A stretch of 33,054 nt of DNA, from positions 1 through 33,054 of the forward strand of contig NZ_BMSG01000052.1 in NCBI RefSeq assembly GCF_014649035.1, read 5' to 3'. This DNA comes from Streptomyces sindenensis. Lineage in GTDB: Bacteria; Actinomycetota; Actinomycetes; Streptomycetales; Streptomycetaceae. The translations under genes and the position numbers were made by a program. Below are positions 7,738 to 15,880 of the stretch, in pieces. Every line of letters begins with the position of its first letter. Position 1 is the stretch's first letter. Under the pieces are notes generated by a model that worked only from the letters and a program-made list of their open reading frames with translations, ran no database searches and was not told where the DNA came from.

Positions 7738-9120
7738 TCACGCCGCCTGGAGTTCCAGCCGCTCACCGAACTCCCGCACCGCGGGCTCCTCCCCGAAGGG
7801 CGTCAGCCGCTGCTGGAGGTCGTCGAGATATTCGGCGCCCCGGCTGGAGCGCACCGTCGACAGCAGCTCCATCGCCCGGGTGCCCGTGTGGCAGGCCCGC
7901 TCCACCTCCCGCTGCTGCACCTGGGCCGAGGCCAGCAGCACCAGCGCGATGCCCCGGCGCCGCGCGCGGGTCTCCGGCAGCGCGGCCAGCGCCTCCTTCG
8001 CCCGCCGGGCCGCCTCGTGCGGCTGCCCCAGGTCCCGGTGGCAGTGGGCCAGTTCGTCCGCGAGGTAGCCGGAGTCGAAGTGCCGGATCCAGACCGGGTC
8101 GTCGCCGGTGTCCGGATCGGCCTGCTCCAGCGCGGCGACGGCCCGCCCCGCCACCGCGTGGCAGGTCCGGGCGTCCCCGAGGAGCGCGTGCCCCCGGGCC
8201 TCCGCCGCGTAGAACATGGCCTGGGCGCGGGGGGTGACCTGGCCCCGGGCCCCTTCCTGGGCGGCGCGGGCGAGTTGGGCGATCTCGCGCGGGTTGCCGA
8301 GCTGGGCGGCGAGATGGCTCATCGAGGCGGCCAGCACATAGCCGCCGTACGCCCGGTCGCCCGCCGCCTGCGCGAGCCGCAGGGCCTGGATGTAGTAGCG
8401 CTGCGCGAGTCCGGGCTGGCCGGTGTCGACCGCCATGTAGCCGCCGAGCTCGGTGAGCCGGGCCACCGCGGCGAACAGCTCGCGCCCCACCTGTTCGCGG
8501 TACGCCCCCGAAAGCAGCCCGGAGACCACGCTGTTGAGGTAGTGCACGAGCACCGGCCGGACATGGCCGCTGCCGAACCGGTGGTCGAGGTCGGTGAGCG
8601 CGGCGGTCATCGCCCGCACGGCCTCCACGTCGGACATGCCGACCCGGGACCCCGCCGTCCGCTCGACCTGGGCGTCCGGGCCCGAGATCAGCCAGTCCCT
8701 GCTGGGCTCGACGAGCGCGGACGCGGCGACCGCCGACCCGGTGAGCAGGTCCCGGCGGCCCACGTCGCCGCGCCACAGCTCGCAGACCTGCTCGACGGCC
8801 CCGGCGACGGTCGGCGCGTACTGGAGGCCGACGCCCGAGGAGAGGTTCTTGCCGTTGGCCATGCCGATCTCGTCGATCGTGACCGTACGGCCCAGCTTGC
8901 GGCCCAGCGCCTCGGCGATGATCCCCGGAGCCCGGCCCCGGGGCTGCTGCCCCCGCAGCCAACGGGCCACGGAGGTCTTGTCGTAGCGCAGATCGAGCCC
9001 CCGCTCGGCGCCGACCATGTTCACCCGGCGCGCGAGGCCCGCGTTGGAACAGGCGGCCTCCTGGATGAGCGTCTGGAGCCGTTCGTTGGGCTGGCGGGCT
9101 ACGAGAGGCCTTGCAGCCAT
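7738..9120 (-). CDS. NsdA-like HTH/TPR transcriptional regulator
   Basis: A 460-residue regulator. Residues 5-70 hold an XRE-like helix-turn-helix (ERLQTLIQEAACSNAGLARR, then KTSVARWLRGQQPRG). From about 150 to the end there are repeated helical pairs of tetratricopeptide type (e.g. GQPGLAQRYYIQALRLAQAA, GQPHEAARRAKEALAALPE). The layout resembles the Streptomyces NsdA group, known as regulators of differentiation and antibiotic production; this may be a paralogue rather than NsdA itself. I chose the ATG at 9120 because CAGGGGGAC sits at good spacing; the frame continues upstream but without family-like sequence. A dyad and a 12-bp direct repeat lie just upstream and may be operators. Confidence 0.82.
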   Translation of the reverse strand: MAARPLVARQPNERLQTLIQEAACSNAGLARRVNMVGAERGLDLRYDKTSVARWLRGQQPRGRAPGIIAEALGRKLGRTVTIDEIGMANGKNLSSGVGLQYAPTVAGAVEQVCELWRGDVGRRDLLTGSAVAASALVEPSRDWLISGPDAQVERTAGSRVGMSDVEAVRAMTAALTDLDHRFGSGHVRPVLVHYLNSVVSGLLSGAYREQVGRELFAAVARLTELGGYMAVDTGQPGLAQRYYIQALRLAQAAGDRAYGGYVLAASMSHLAAQLGNPREIAQLARAAQEGARGQVTPRAQAMFYAAEARGHALLGDARTCHAVAGRAVAALEQADPDTGDDPVWIRHFDSGYLADELAHCHRDLGQPHEAARRAKEALAALPETRARRRGIALVLLASAQVQQREVERACHTGTRAMELLSTVRSSRGAEYLDDLQQRLTPFGEEPAVREFGERLELQAA

Positions 9121-9146
9121 ATGTCCCCCTGAAACATCGGTTATGT

Positions 9147-9173
9147 GCAGTGATCGGTGAAAGGGATCACTGC
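9147..9173. promoter_or_regulatory. Inverted repeat upstream of the TPR regulator gene
   Basis: GCAGTGATC (9147-9155) and GATCACTGC (9165-9173) are perfect 9-base complements around a 9-base spacer. An outer ATGTG/CACAT pair (9143-9147 and 9178-9182) extends the symmetry with a short bulge. It lies 27 bases upstream of the regulator start in a divergent intergenic region, so it could be an operator or a hairpin in the 5' leader. Confidence 0.5.
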
Positions 9174-9212
9174 CCGGCACATACACAAGAAATGCGCATA
9201 TTCCATCGGCAT

Positions 9213-9236
9213 TCGGTACGGACATCGGTACGGACA
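9213..9236. repeat. Perfect tandem 12-bp repeat in an intergenic region
   Basis: TCGGTACGGACA occurs twice head to tail (9213-9224, 9225-9236). It sits between the divergent regulator and prim-pol genes, about 40 bases from the dyad. A 12-base period is near one helical turn, so two protein monomers could bind the same face of the DNA. Confidence 0.55.
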
Positions 9237-9406
9237 CGGGGCGTCGCACCGTCGCGGCGGGCCGGCGGCGGTCCCGGGCGGCGGTCCTGGAGGTGGTTAC
9301 CCGCGCTTCGGTACGACGCCTCACGCGCGCCCCCGCCCATGCACCGATGCGCCCCGCGTGCAGGATCGATGCGCCGGGCCCGGTTCAGGGGAGGCCGTAA
9401 CCCCTG

Positions 9407-10108
9407 GTGACGGCGAGAGTTGTGCTGGGCGTGGAGAAGCCCATCGGAGTCACGGAAGCCGCACAGGTCCCCCAGCAGCGGAGCGAGCTGCTGCTCGACG
9501 CCGCGGTGCGGTATGCGGAAGAGCGTCACTGGGACGTGTTCCCCGGCACCTGGCTGGAGGCGGCGGGCGGCGCGGAGCGGTGCTCCTGCGGCGACGCCGG
9601 CTGCGCCCTGCCCGGGGCCCACGCGGACCGGCCGGACTGGGCGGGCCAGGCGACCGGCAGCGGGGCCGCGGCCCGGCGCATGTGGACCCGGCAGCCCCGC
9701 GCCTCGGTGCTGCTGCCGACCGGCCGCGCCTTCGACGCGCTGGAGGTCCCCGAGGCGGCGGGCTTCCTGGCGCTGGCCCGGATGGAGCGGATGGACCTCA
9801 CCCTCGGCCCGGTCACCTGCACGCCCGACCGCCGGATGCTGTTCTTCGTGCTGCCGGGCGGCGCGGCCAAGGCCGCCGAGCTGGTGCGCTCGCTCGGCTG
9901 GAACGCCGAGGCGATCGATCTGACCGGCCGCGGCGAGGGCCACTACATCGCCGCCCCGCCCACCCGGGTCGGCGGCCGGGGCGCCGTGCAGTGGGCCTGC
10001 GGACCCACCAACGCCAACCGCTGGCTGCCCGACGTGGACGAGCTGATCAGCCCGCTGGCGTACGCCTGTGCCCGGGAGGCGGCCGCCGCCCGCGCCCGGA
10101 CCTCGTAG
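9407..10108 (+). CDS. Stand-alone bifunctional DNA primase/polymerase N-domain protein
   Basis: A 233-residue protein resembling the N-terminal prim-pol domain found in plasmid and phage replication proteins, here without a helicase part. The family's Cys cluster and loop are visible as CSCGDAGCALPGAHA. The acidic metal-binding strand, usually DxD, reads RAFDALEVPEAAG, which looks weakened. A later conserved-looking segment is GEGHYIAAPPTRVGG. The start is uncertain: GTG at 9407 follows GGGGAGG at a long distance, and another in-frame GTG lies at 9422. Single-domain versions are common in Streptomyces chromosomes and their role is unclear. It is divergent from the TPR regulator. Confidence 0.75.
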   Translation: MTARVVLGVEKPIGVTEAAQVPQQRSELLLDAAVRYAEERHWDVFPGTWLEAAGGAERCSCGDAGCALPGAHADRPDWAGQATGSGAAARRMWTRQPRASVLLPTGRAFDALEVPEAAGFLALARMERMDLTLGPVTCTPDRRMLFFVLPGGAAKAAELVRSLGWNAEAIDLTGRGEGHYIAAPPTRVGGRGAVQWACGPTNANRWLPDVDELISPLAYACAREAAAARARTS

Positions 10109-10166
10109 GACACCGGGGCCTTTCGTAGGGTGTCCTCACCACGTGGGGATATCGAAAGGCTGTGCC

Positions 10167-11030
10167 ATGCCGGACCGGGCAGATGCACGTACGAGGACAG
10201 GCGCGACGACGGGCGCGGTGACGGGCGCGGTGACGGGCGCGGTGACGGGCGGGTCGCACGAGGTGCGGCCCGCCGTCCGTGTGCGGGGGCTGTGGAAGCG
10301 GTTCGGGGAACAGGTCGCCGTCGCGGGGATCGATCTGGAGCTTCCCGCGGGCAAGTTCATCGGCCTGGTGGGGCCCAACGGGGCGGGCAAGACGACGACG
10401 CTCTCGATGGTCACCGGGCTGCTGCGGCCCGACATGGGGAAGATCGAGGTCGCCGGGCACGACGTGTGGACGGACCCGGTCGAGGTGAAGTCCCGGATCG
10501 GGGTGCTGCCGGAGGGGCTGCGGCTGTTCGAGCGGCTGTCGGGCCGTGAACTGCTGGCGTACAACGGCCGGTTGCGCGGGCTGCCGGGCGACGAGGTGGA
10601 CAAGCGGGCCACACAGTTGCTGGACGTGCTGGATCTCGCGGGCTCGCAGCACAAGCTGGTCGTCGACTACTCGACCGGCATGCGGAAGAAGATCGGGCTC
10701 GCCGCCGCCCTGCTCCACAACCCCGAAGTGCTCTTCCTGGACGAACCGTTCGAGGGCGTCGACCCGGTGTCGGCGCAGACCATCCGCGGGGTGCTGGAGC
10801 GCTACACCCGGTCCGGGGCGACCGTGGTCTTCTCCAGCCATGTGATGGAGCTGGTCGAGTCGCTGTGCGACTGGGTCGCCGTGATGGCGGCGGGCCGGAT
10901 CAAGGCGCGGGGCACGCTGGCCGAGGTGCGCGGCGACGCGCCCTCGCTCCAGCACGCCTTCCTCGAACTGGTCGGCGCGGGCGGCCGGGACAACGGCGAC
11001 TCCCTCGACTGGCTGGGCGGTTCCCGATGA
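10167..11030 (+). CDS. ABC transporter ATP-binding protein
   Basis: A 287-residue ABC-2-type ATPase subunit. Walker A is GPNGAGKTT (69-77). The signature is the variant STGMRKK (169-175) in place of LSGGQ, Walker B is LFLDEP (about 189-194), and the switch His is in FSSHVMELVE. Residues 1-30 form a low-complexity arm with a TGAV unit repeated in tandem (12-bp DNA repeat). The ATG follows GAAAGG at good spacing. The stop overlaps the permease ATG as ATGA, so the two are translationally coupled. The substrate is unknown; the domain is closest in style to export systems. Confidence 0.93.
   Translation: MPDRADARTRTGATTGAVTGAVTGAVTGGSHEVRPAVRVRGLWKRFGEQVAVAGIDLELPAGKFIGLVGPNGAGKTTTLSMVTGLLRPDMGKIEVAGHDVWTDPVEVKSRIGVLPEGLRLFERLSGRELLAYNGRLRGLPGDEVDKRATQLLDVLDLAGSQHKLVVDYSTGMRKKIGLAAALLHNPEVLFLDEPFEGVDPVSAQTIRGVLERYTRSGATVVFSSHVMELVESLCDWVAVMAAGRIKARGTLAEVRGDAPSLQHAFLELVGAGGRDNGDSLDWLGGSR
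10209..10250 (+). repeat. 12-bp tandem repeat inside the ABC ATPase gene
   Basis: ACGGGCGCGGTG occurs three times in tandem (10209-10244) plus a partial copy to 10250. It encodes the TGAV units of the N-terminal arm. Being a multiple of three, slippage would change arm length and keep the frame. Confidence 0.85.
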
Positions 11031-12667
11031 GCGTGCTGGACGCCCCGGTCACCGCGTCCGCCCCGGCCGCGCCGACGACGGGGCTGACCCCGGTCTTCGT
11101 ACGGCTCAAGCTGGCGCTGCTGCGCAACGGGCTGCGGCAGTCGGCCGGGCGCAGGGCGGCGTTCATCGTTTCCCTCGTCTTCAGCCTGCTGCTCGCCGCG
11201 GGCCAGGTCCTCGGCCTGGTCCTGCTGCGCGGCAACGAGCACGCGGGCACCGTCGTGGTGCTGCTGACGGGGATCATGGCGCTCGGCTGGGCGGTGCTGC
11301 CGCTGTTCTTCCCGAGCGGTGACGACACGCTCGATCCGACCCGGCTGGTGATGCTGCCGCTGCGCCCCGAGCCGCTGATCCGGGCCCTGTTGGTGTCCTC
11401 GCTGGTGGGCATCGGCCCGCTGTTCACCCTGTGCCTGGTCATCGGCTCGGTGCTCGCGCTGGCGCACGGGGCGGCGGGCGTGGTGTTCGCCATGCTCGCG
11501 GTCCCGCTGACGATGCTGCTGTGCGTGGCGCTGTCGAGGGCGGTGGCCACGGCCAACGTCCAGCTGCTGAACTCCCGCAAGGGCCGCGATCTCGCGGTGC
11601 TCAGTGGGCTGGTGATCGCGGTGGGCATCCAGTTCGTCAACTTCGGCGCGCAGCGGCTCGGCCAGGCGGGCGGGCTCTCCTCGTTGGACCCGGCGGCGAG
11701 TGTGGTGCGCTGGCTGCCCGGCGCCTCCGCCGTGGCATCGGTGGACGCGGCGTCGGACGGGGCGTATGGGGCCGCCGTCGCCCAGCTCCTGATCACGGCC
11801 GGCGCCCTGGTGGCACTGATGTGGATGTGGCAGCGGAGTCTGGTGAAGCTGATGACGGCTCCGGACGGTTCGACGCTGGCGGCGGCAGAGCCGACCCGGG
11901 AGAAGGCGTCCGGCCGGGGCGGGCTCTGGGCCCTGCTGCCGGAGGGCCGGACGGCGACGGTGATGCAGCGCAGCCTGCGGTATGTGGCCCGGGATCCGAA
12001 GACCAAGGCGGCCTGGGTGACGGCGCTGGCGGTCGGCGCGATCGTGCCGCTGCTCAACGCCCTCCAGGGCACCGGCTCGGTCTACTTCGCGTGCTTCGTC
12101 GCCGGGATGCTCGGCATGCAGATGTACAACCAGTTCGGCCAGGACACCTCGGCCTTCTGGATGGTGGCGCTGACGATCTCCTCGTCCCGGGACGCGTACG
12201 TCGAACTGCGGGCGCGGGCGCTGGTCCTGCTGCTGCTCACCCTGCCGTTCACGGTGCTGGTGTGCGGGGTGACGGCGGCGGTGATCGGTGACTGGCGGTC
12301 GCTGCCGGGGGCGCTCGGTCTGTCCTTCGCGCTGCTGGGCTCGATGCTGGCGACGGGCGCGGTGGCCTCGGCGCTGTTCCCGTACTCGATTCCGCAGGAG
12401 GGCGCGTTCAAGAACGTGGTGCCCGGGCAGGGCGGTCTGGCCTGGATCTCGATCCTCGGGGGCATGCTGGCCGCCGCGCTGCTGTCCGCGCCGGTGATCG
12501 TGCCGACGATCTGGATGCATGTCACGGACCACCACGACGCGCTGTGGCTGATGGTGCCGGGCGGGCTCGTGTACGGGGCGTTGCTCGCGTGGGCGGGGCT
12601 GCGGATCGCGGCCGGGCGCACGGCGAACCGGCTGCCGGAGATCCTGGCGGCGGTCAGCAAGGGCTGA
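11027..12667 (+). CDS. ABC transporter permease (multi-spanning)
   Basis: A 546-residue integral membrane protein and the obvious partner of the overlapping ATPase gene. After a short cytoplasmic N-terminus there are about ten or more hydrophobic segments, for example FIVSLVFSLLLAAGQVLGL, VVLLTGIMALGWAVLPLFF, LVSSLVGIGPLFTLCLVIG, MLAVPLTMLLCVALS and, near the end, LMVPGGLVYGALLAWAGLRI. A loop around 275-330 is soluble. The ATG at 11027 lies within the ATPase stop (ATGA). No periplasmic binding protein is adjacent, which fits an exporter. The substrate cannot be read from sequence. Confidence 0.9.
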   Translation: MSVLDAPVTASAPAAPTTGLTPVFVRLKLALLRNGLRQSAGRRAAFIVSLVFSLLLAAGQVLGLVLLRGNEHAGTVVVLLTGIMALGWAVLPLFFPSGDDTLDPTRLVMLPLRPEPLIRALLVSSLVGIGPLFTLCLVIGSVLALAHGAAGVVFAMLAVPLTMLLCVALSRAVATANVQLLNSRKGRDLAVLSGLVIAVGIQFVNFGAQRLGQAGGLSSLDPAASVVRWLPGASAVASVDAASDGAYGAAVAQLLITAGALVALMWMWQRSLVKLMTAPDGSTLAAAEPTREKASGRGGLWALLPEGRTATVMQRSLRYVARDPKTKAAWVTALAVGAIVPLLNALQGTGSVYFACFVAGMLGMQMYNQFGQDTSAFWMVALTISSSRDAYVELRARALVLLLLTLPFTVLVCGVTAAVIGDWRSLPGALGLSFALLGSMLATGAVASALFPYSIPQEGAFKNVVPGQGGLAWISILGGMLAAALLSAPVIVPTIWMHVTDHHDALWLMVPGGLVYGALLAWAGLRIAAGRTANRLPEILAAVSKG

Positions 12668-12710
12668 GTCGCCGTCCTCGGCGGGGCGGGCGGCGGTGGG
12701 GCGACGGGCT

Positions 12711-13604
12711 CTACGGCGAGACCGGTTCGCGGTTGTCGCGGTTGTCCTCCACGATCTGTTCCAGGAAGGGTTCGACCGCGGCCCGCCAGCCCTCCGGCTG
12801 GTCGTAGTGGACGAGGTGGCCCGCGTCCGCCACCTCCGCGTACTGGCCGCGGGGCAGCACCCGGACCATCTCCTGGGCCTCGGCCCTGCCCAGCTCCCCG
12901 TCGAGTCCGCGCAGCACCAGGGCGGGGCACCGGACCTGGGCCAGCTCCTCCCAGTGGGCGTCGAAGACCCAGGTGGCGCGGGAACGCAGCATCTGGCGGC
13001 GGGAGAAGACGGGGCGCCAGCCGTCCTCGCCCTCGGTCATCACCTCGGCGTAGAACTCGCCGCGCGCGGGGCTCGGCCGCTCCACCCAGGGGTCGTCCTC
13101 GCCGAACCACTTCCGTACGTCGGCGAGGGTGGCGAACGGCAGCGGCCAGGAGTCGAACCAGTCGCTCCACTCGCGCTGGGAGGCGGCCCCGAGGGCGGAG
13201 GCCCGCATGTCGCAGATGACGACGGCGCGGACGAGGTCGGGGCGCTTGGCGGCGAGCTGCCAGCCGGTGAGCGCTCCCATGGCGTGGCCGACGACGGTGA
13301 CCGGGCCGAGGTCGAGCTGTTCGATCGCGGCCTCGGCGTCGGAGACGTAGGCGTCGCGGGTGTACGGGCCGTCGGCGGGTTTCTCGCTGCGGCCGTGGCC
13401 GCGCTGGTCGAGGCCGACCGCGCGGTGCCGCTCGGCGAGCCAGCGGGCGGTCGGGGCCCAGTGCGAGGCCCGGCCCATCAGCCCGTGCAGCAGTAAGACC
13501 CCGGGAGCGCGGGCCGCTTCCGCGCGCTCCTTGGGCGGGTCGGCGAACTCCCATGCCGCGAGGCGTACGCCGTCGGTTCCGGTTACGTCGATGCGCCGCA
13601 CCAT
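12711..13604 (-). CDS. Alpha/beta-hydrolase fold protein with Ala in place of the nucleophile
   Basis: A 297-residue alpha/beta-hydrolase. The oxyanion-hole motif HGLMG (40-44), the GLDQRGHGRS strand-loop and the terminal DAGHLVHYDQPE (catalytic His) are typical, and an Asp lies in VLRGLDGELG. The nucleophile elbow, usually GHSMG, reads GHAMG (106-110): codon 108 is GCC, Ala, at 13281-13283. A classical serine hydrolase mechanism is therefore not expected. It may be a non-hydrolytic relative, a binding protein, or a lyase. The ATG at 13604 has AGGA upstream; the frame extends to 13724 without family-like sequence. The gene stands alone and converges on the permease gene. Confidence 0.88.
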   Translation of the reverse strand: MVRRIDVTGTDGVRLAAWEFADPPKERAEAARAPGVLLLHGLMGRASHWAPTARWLAERHRAVGLDQRGHGRSEKPADGPYTRDAYVSDAEAAIEQLDLGPVTVVGHAMGALTGWQLAAKRPDLVRAVVICDMRASALGAASQREWSDWFDSWPLPFATLADVRKWFGEDDPWVERPSPARGEFYAEVMTEGEDGWRPVFSRRQMLRSRATWVFDAHWEELAQVRCPALVLRGLDGELGRAEAQEMVRVLPRGQYAEVADAGHLVHYDQPEGWRAAVEPFLEQIVEDNRDNREPVSP

Positions 13605-13840
13605 AGTCCTGGCACCCCCTTCTGGTCCTCGATCACTGTGTGGTCGCGTCGCCAGGCTATCGAACTCATATTCGAAAATGGGGTTTCGCCACCCAAGACC
13701 CCACGTTCGAGTGACACCGGTCAAGGATTGATGCCGACCGGCCTGGGGAGATCTTCAGCGGGAGGCGGGCCGCTCGGGGACAGGGGCCCGCGGGAACTGA
13801 CCTTGAGAGCTCGGGGCTCCGGGTCAGCACAGGGGAGGAA

Positions 13841-13870
13841 CGGCCCCGGCGCCCTCGGACGCCGGGGCCG
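13841..13870 (-). terminator. Perfect 11-bp hairpin downstream of dmdR1
   Basis: CGGCCCCGGCG (13841-13851) and CGCCGGGGCCG (13860-13870) flank an 8-base loop. It lies about 270 bases beyond the stop of leftward dmdR1 and upstream of the hydrolase gene. The rest of the 530-base gap between those two genes shows no convincing gene. Confidence 0.6.
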
Positions 13871-14136
13871 CCCCCTGTCCGGGGACGGCCGCCGGCGGTC
13901 TCGACAACGATGGCAGCCGTGCGGTGCGCGTCCTGCTGCGACGGGCGCATTCCCTGCTCCCTCCCCGACCGTGCCGACCGGAGCCGGCCGACACCCTCAG
14001 GTCCTCTGCCTGGCATCAGCCTGGCATGCGACAGCGTCCGGGCGCTGCCGTTCCGGACGGAAACCGGCGAGCGCACATCACGGTTGTGTTGCCGCACGGC
14101 AACAGAGCGCCGCCGCCGGGCGGCGGGCGGCGGCGG

Positions 14137-14829
14137 TCAGCGCTTGGCGACGAACACGTGCGAGGCGACCTCGGTGTCCAGCTCGGCCGCCTCACCGCTG
14201 GAGCCGACCAGCACCCCGCCGGGCGACTCGGTGACGCTCACGACGGACCCGGGCTGCACCCCGGCCCTGCGCAGCGTGTACATCAGCTGGGCGTCGGTCT
14301 GGATCGGCTCCCCGATCCGCCGCACCACCACGGTCTTGCCCTCGGCGCCCGGGTCCAGCTCGGCCAGGCTCACCATGGAGGCGTCCAGGAACGACTCGGC
14401 CTCGGCCTTCTCGCCCAGCTCCTCCAGGCCCGGGATGGGGTTCCCGTACGGCGACTCCGTCGGGTGGCGCAGCAGCTCCAGCACCCGCCGTTCCACCGCC
14501 TCGCTCATCACGTGCTCCCAGCGACAGGCCTCGGCGTGGACCTGCTCCCACTCCAGGCCGATCACATCCACCAGCAGACACTCGGCGAGCCGGTGCTTGC
14601 GCATGACGCGGGTGGCGAGGCGGCGGCCCTCCTCGGTCAGCTCCAGGTGGCGGTCCCCCGCGACCTGGACCAGTCCGTCGCGCTCCATGCGGGCCACCGT
14701 CTGGCTGACCGTCGGACCGCTCTGGTCCAGCCGCTCGGCGATCCGGGCGCGCATGGGGACCACGCCTTCCTCTTCCAGTTCGAGGATGGTGCGGAGATAC
14801 ATCTCCGTGGTGTCGATCAGTCCGGACAT
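14137..14829 (-). CDS. dmdR1: Iron-dependent repressor, DtxR/DmdR1 family
   Basis: This cytoplasmic repressor binds DNA when loaded with Fe(II) and controls siderophore and iron-uptake genes. The 230 residues show the DtxR plan: a winged helix (TTEMYLRTILELEEEG, then IAERLDQSGPTVSQTVARM), a dimerisation/metal domain with HRLAECLLVDVIGLEWEQVH, the EACRWEH metal-ligand segment, and a C-terminal SH3-like domain. GAGGGG lies upstream of the ATG. It is divergent from the SIS gene, the same arrangement as S. coelicolor dmdR1 (SCO4394) and SCO4393. In S. coelicolor an antiparallel gene, adm, overlaps dmdR1; long opposite-strand frames exist here too. Confidence 0.95.
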   Translation of the reverse strand: MSGLIDTTEMYLRTILELEEEGVVPMRARIAERLDQSGPTVSQTVARMERDGLVQVAGDRHLELTEEGRRLATRVMRKHRLAECLLVDVIGLEWEQVHAEACRWEHVMSEAVERRVLELLRHPTESPYGNPIPGLEELGEKAEAESFLDASMVSLAELDPGAEGKTVVVRRIGEPIQTDAQLMYTLRRAGVQPGSVVSVTESPGGVLVGSSGEAAELDTEVASHVFVAKR

Positions 14830-14963
14830 ACGTGCCCCTCGATGCTGTGACTAGAAGACGTCGTGCGATGGCCCTGCACCAATTCTGACGCATGGCGCCG
14901 ACAACCGTGCCGCCCCCGTGGAAGCCCGGTGGAAGTGGGTGCGCGTGCGGACGCCGGGCGGTA

Positions 14964-14989
14964 TTGACAGTCCACTGGTCCAGACCGCA
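14964..14989 (+). promoter_or_regulatory. Promoter -35 with overlapping DasR-type (dre) operator
   Basis: TTGACA at 14964-14969 is a perfect -35 hexamer. Four bases later ACTGGTCCAGACCGCA (14974-14989) matches 13 of 16 positions of the DasR operator consensus as I remember it (ASTGGTCTAGACCAST). The operator fills the spacer, so a bound GntR-type repressor would block polymerase. It lies 86 bases upstream of the SIS gene start. I did not find a clear -10 box. The match and position are seen in the sequence; DasR control is inference. Confidence 0.65.
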
Positions 14990-15074
14990 ACGTGATCGGC
15001 GGCACGGGCGTTCCCGGGCCTCCGCACGCCCGCACCGCACCTGCCTCACCACCCCGTCGAAAGGGCTCTCCCCC

Positions 15075-15830
15075 ATGAGCGACAGCAAGCTGGCCGGTCA
15101 GTTCTTCGATGCGGCGATCGGCCTGCTGACGCGGGTACGGGACGAAGAGGCGGAGAGCATCGCCGCCGCGGGCGCGGCCGTCGCGGACACCGTCGAGGCG
15201 GGCGGCCGGCTCTTCGCCTTCGGCGCGGGCCACTCCTCGCTGGCCGCCCAGGACGTCGTCTACCGCGCGGGCGGCCTGGCGCTGATGAACCTGCTCACCG
15301 TGCCCGGCGTGGTCGGCGTGGACGTCATGCCCGCCCCGCTCGGCTCGGCGCTGGAGCGGGTCGACGGACTGGCCTCCGCCGTCCTGGACTCCAGTCCCCT
15401 CACCGCGGGTGACCTCCTGGTGATCGTCTCGCTCTCCGGGCGCAACGCCCTGCCGGTCGAGATGGCGCAGAACGCCCGGGCCCTCGGACTGAAGGTCATC
15501 GGCGTGACCTCGGTCGCGTACGCGGAGAACACCCGCTCCCGGCACGCCTCGGGCGGCTTCCTGCGGGACCACTGCGACATCGTCCTGGACAGCAAGATCG
15601 CGATCGGCGACGCGGAGCTGACGGCCCCCGGCGTCGAGGCCCCCTTCGCCCCCGCCTCGACCGTGGTGACCAGCGCGATCATGCAGTCGATGCTGGCGGC
15701 CGCCGTCGAGCAGCTGGTGGCCCGGGGCGTCGAGCCGCCCATGCTGCGCTCGGGGAACGTCGACGGCGGCCACGAGTGGAACGGCCGGGTCATGACGGAG
15801 AACCGGGACCGGATCTTCTACCGGCACTGA
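15075..15830 (+). CDS. SIS-domain sugar-phosphate protein (UPF0309 type)
   Basis: A 251-residue single SIS domain protein, expected to bind a phosphosugar in the cytoplasm. The phosphate-binding motifs are FGAGHSSLAAQDVVYRAGG and VIVSLSGRNALPVEMAQNA, followed by a Thr/Ser-rich SIS loop (VIGVTSVAYAENTRSRH) and a C-terminal helix with GNVDGGHEWN. It matches the UPF0309 group (SCO4393 in S. coelicolor, also divergent from dmdR1) and is related to amino-sugar isomerases and MurNAc-6-P etherases. AAAGGG precedes the ATG at a slightly long spacing. A dre-like operator in its promoter suggests N-acetylglucosamine-linked control. Substrate and reaction are unproven. Confidence 0.9.
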   Translation: MSDSKLAGQFFDAAIGLLTRVRDEEAESIAAAGAAVADTVEAGGRLFAFGAGHSSLAAQDVVYRAGGLALMNLLTVPGVVGVDVMPAPLGSALERVDGLASAVLDSSPLTAGDLLVIVSLSGRNALPVEMAQNARALGLKVIGVTSVAYAENTRSRHASGGFLRDHCDIVLDSKIAIGDAELTAPGVEAPFAPASTVVTSAIMQSMLAAAVEQLVARGVEPPMLRSGNVDGGHEWNGRVMTENRDRIFYRH

Positions 15831-15880
15831 GCCCGCGCCACCGGAAGGCGGACGGGCACGACGTGGCCCCCGGCCGCGCC

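Noticed and set aside
13605..14136. Possible small gene in the gap between the hydrolase and dmdR1 genes
   Set aside because: Frames there are Arg/Gly/Pro-rich with no ribosome-binding site or family motif; only the terminator hairpin is convincing.
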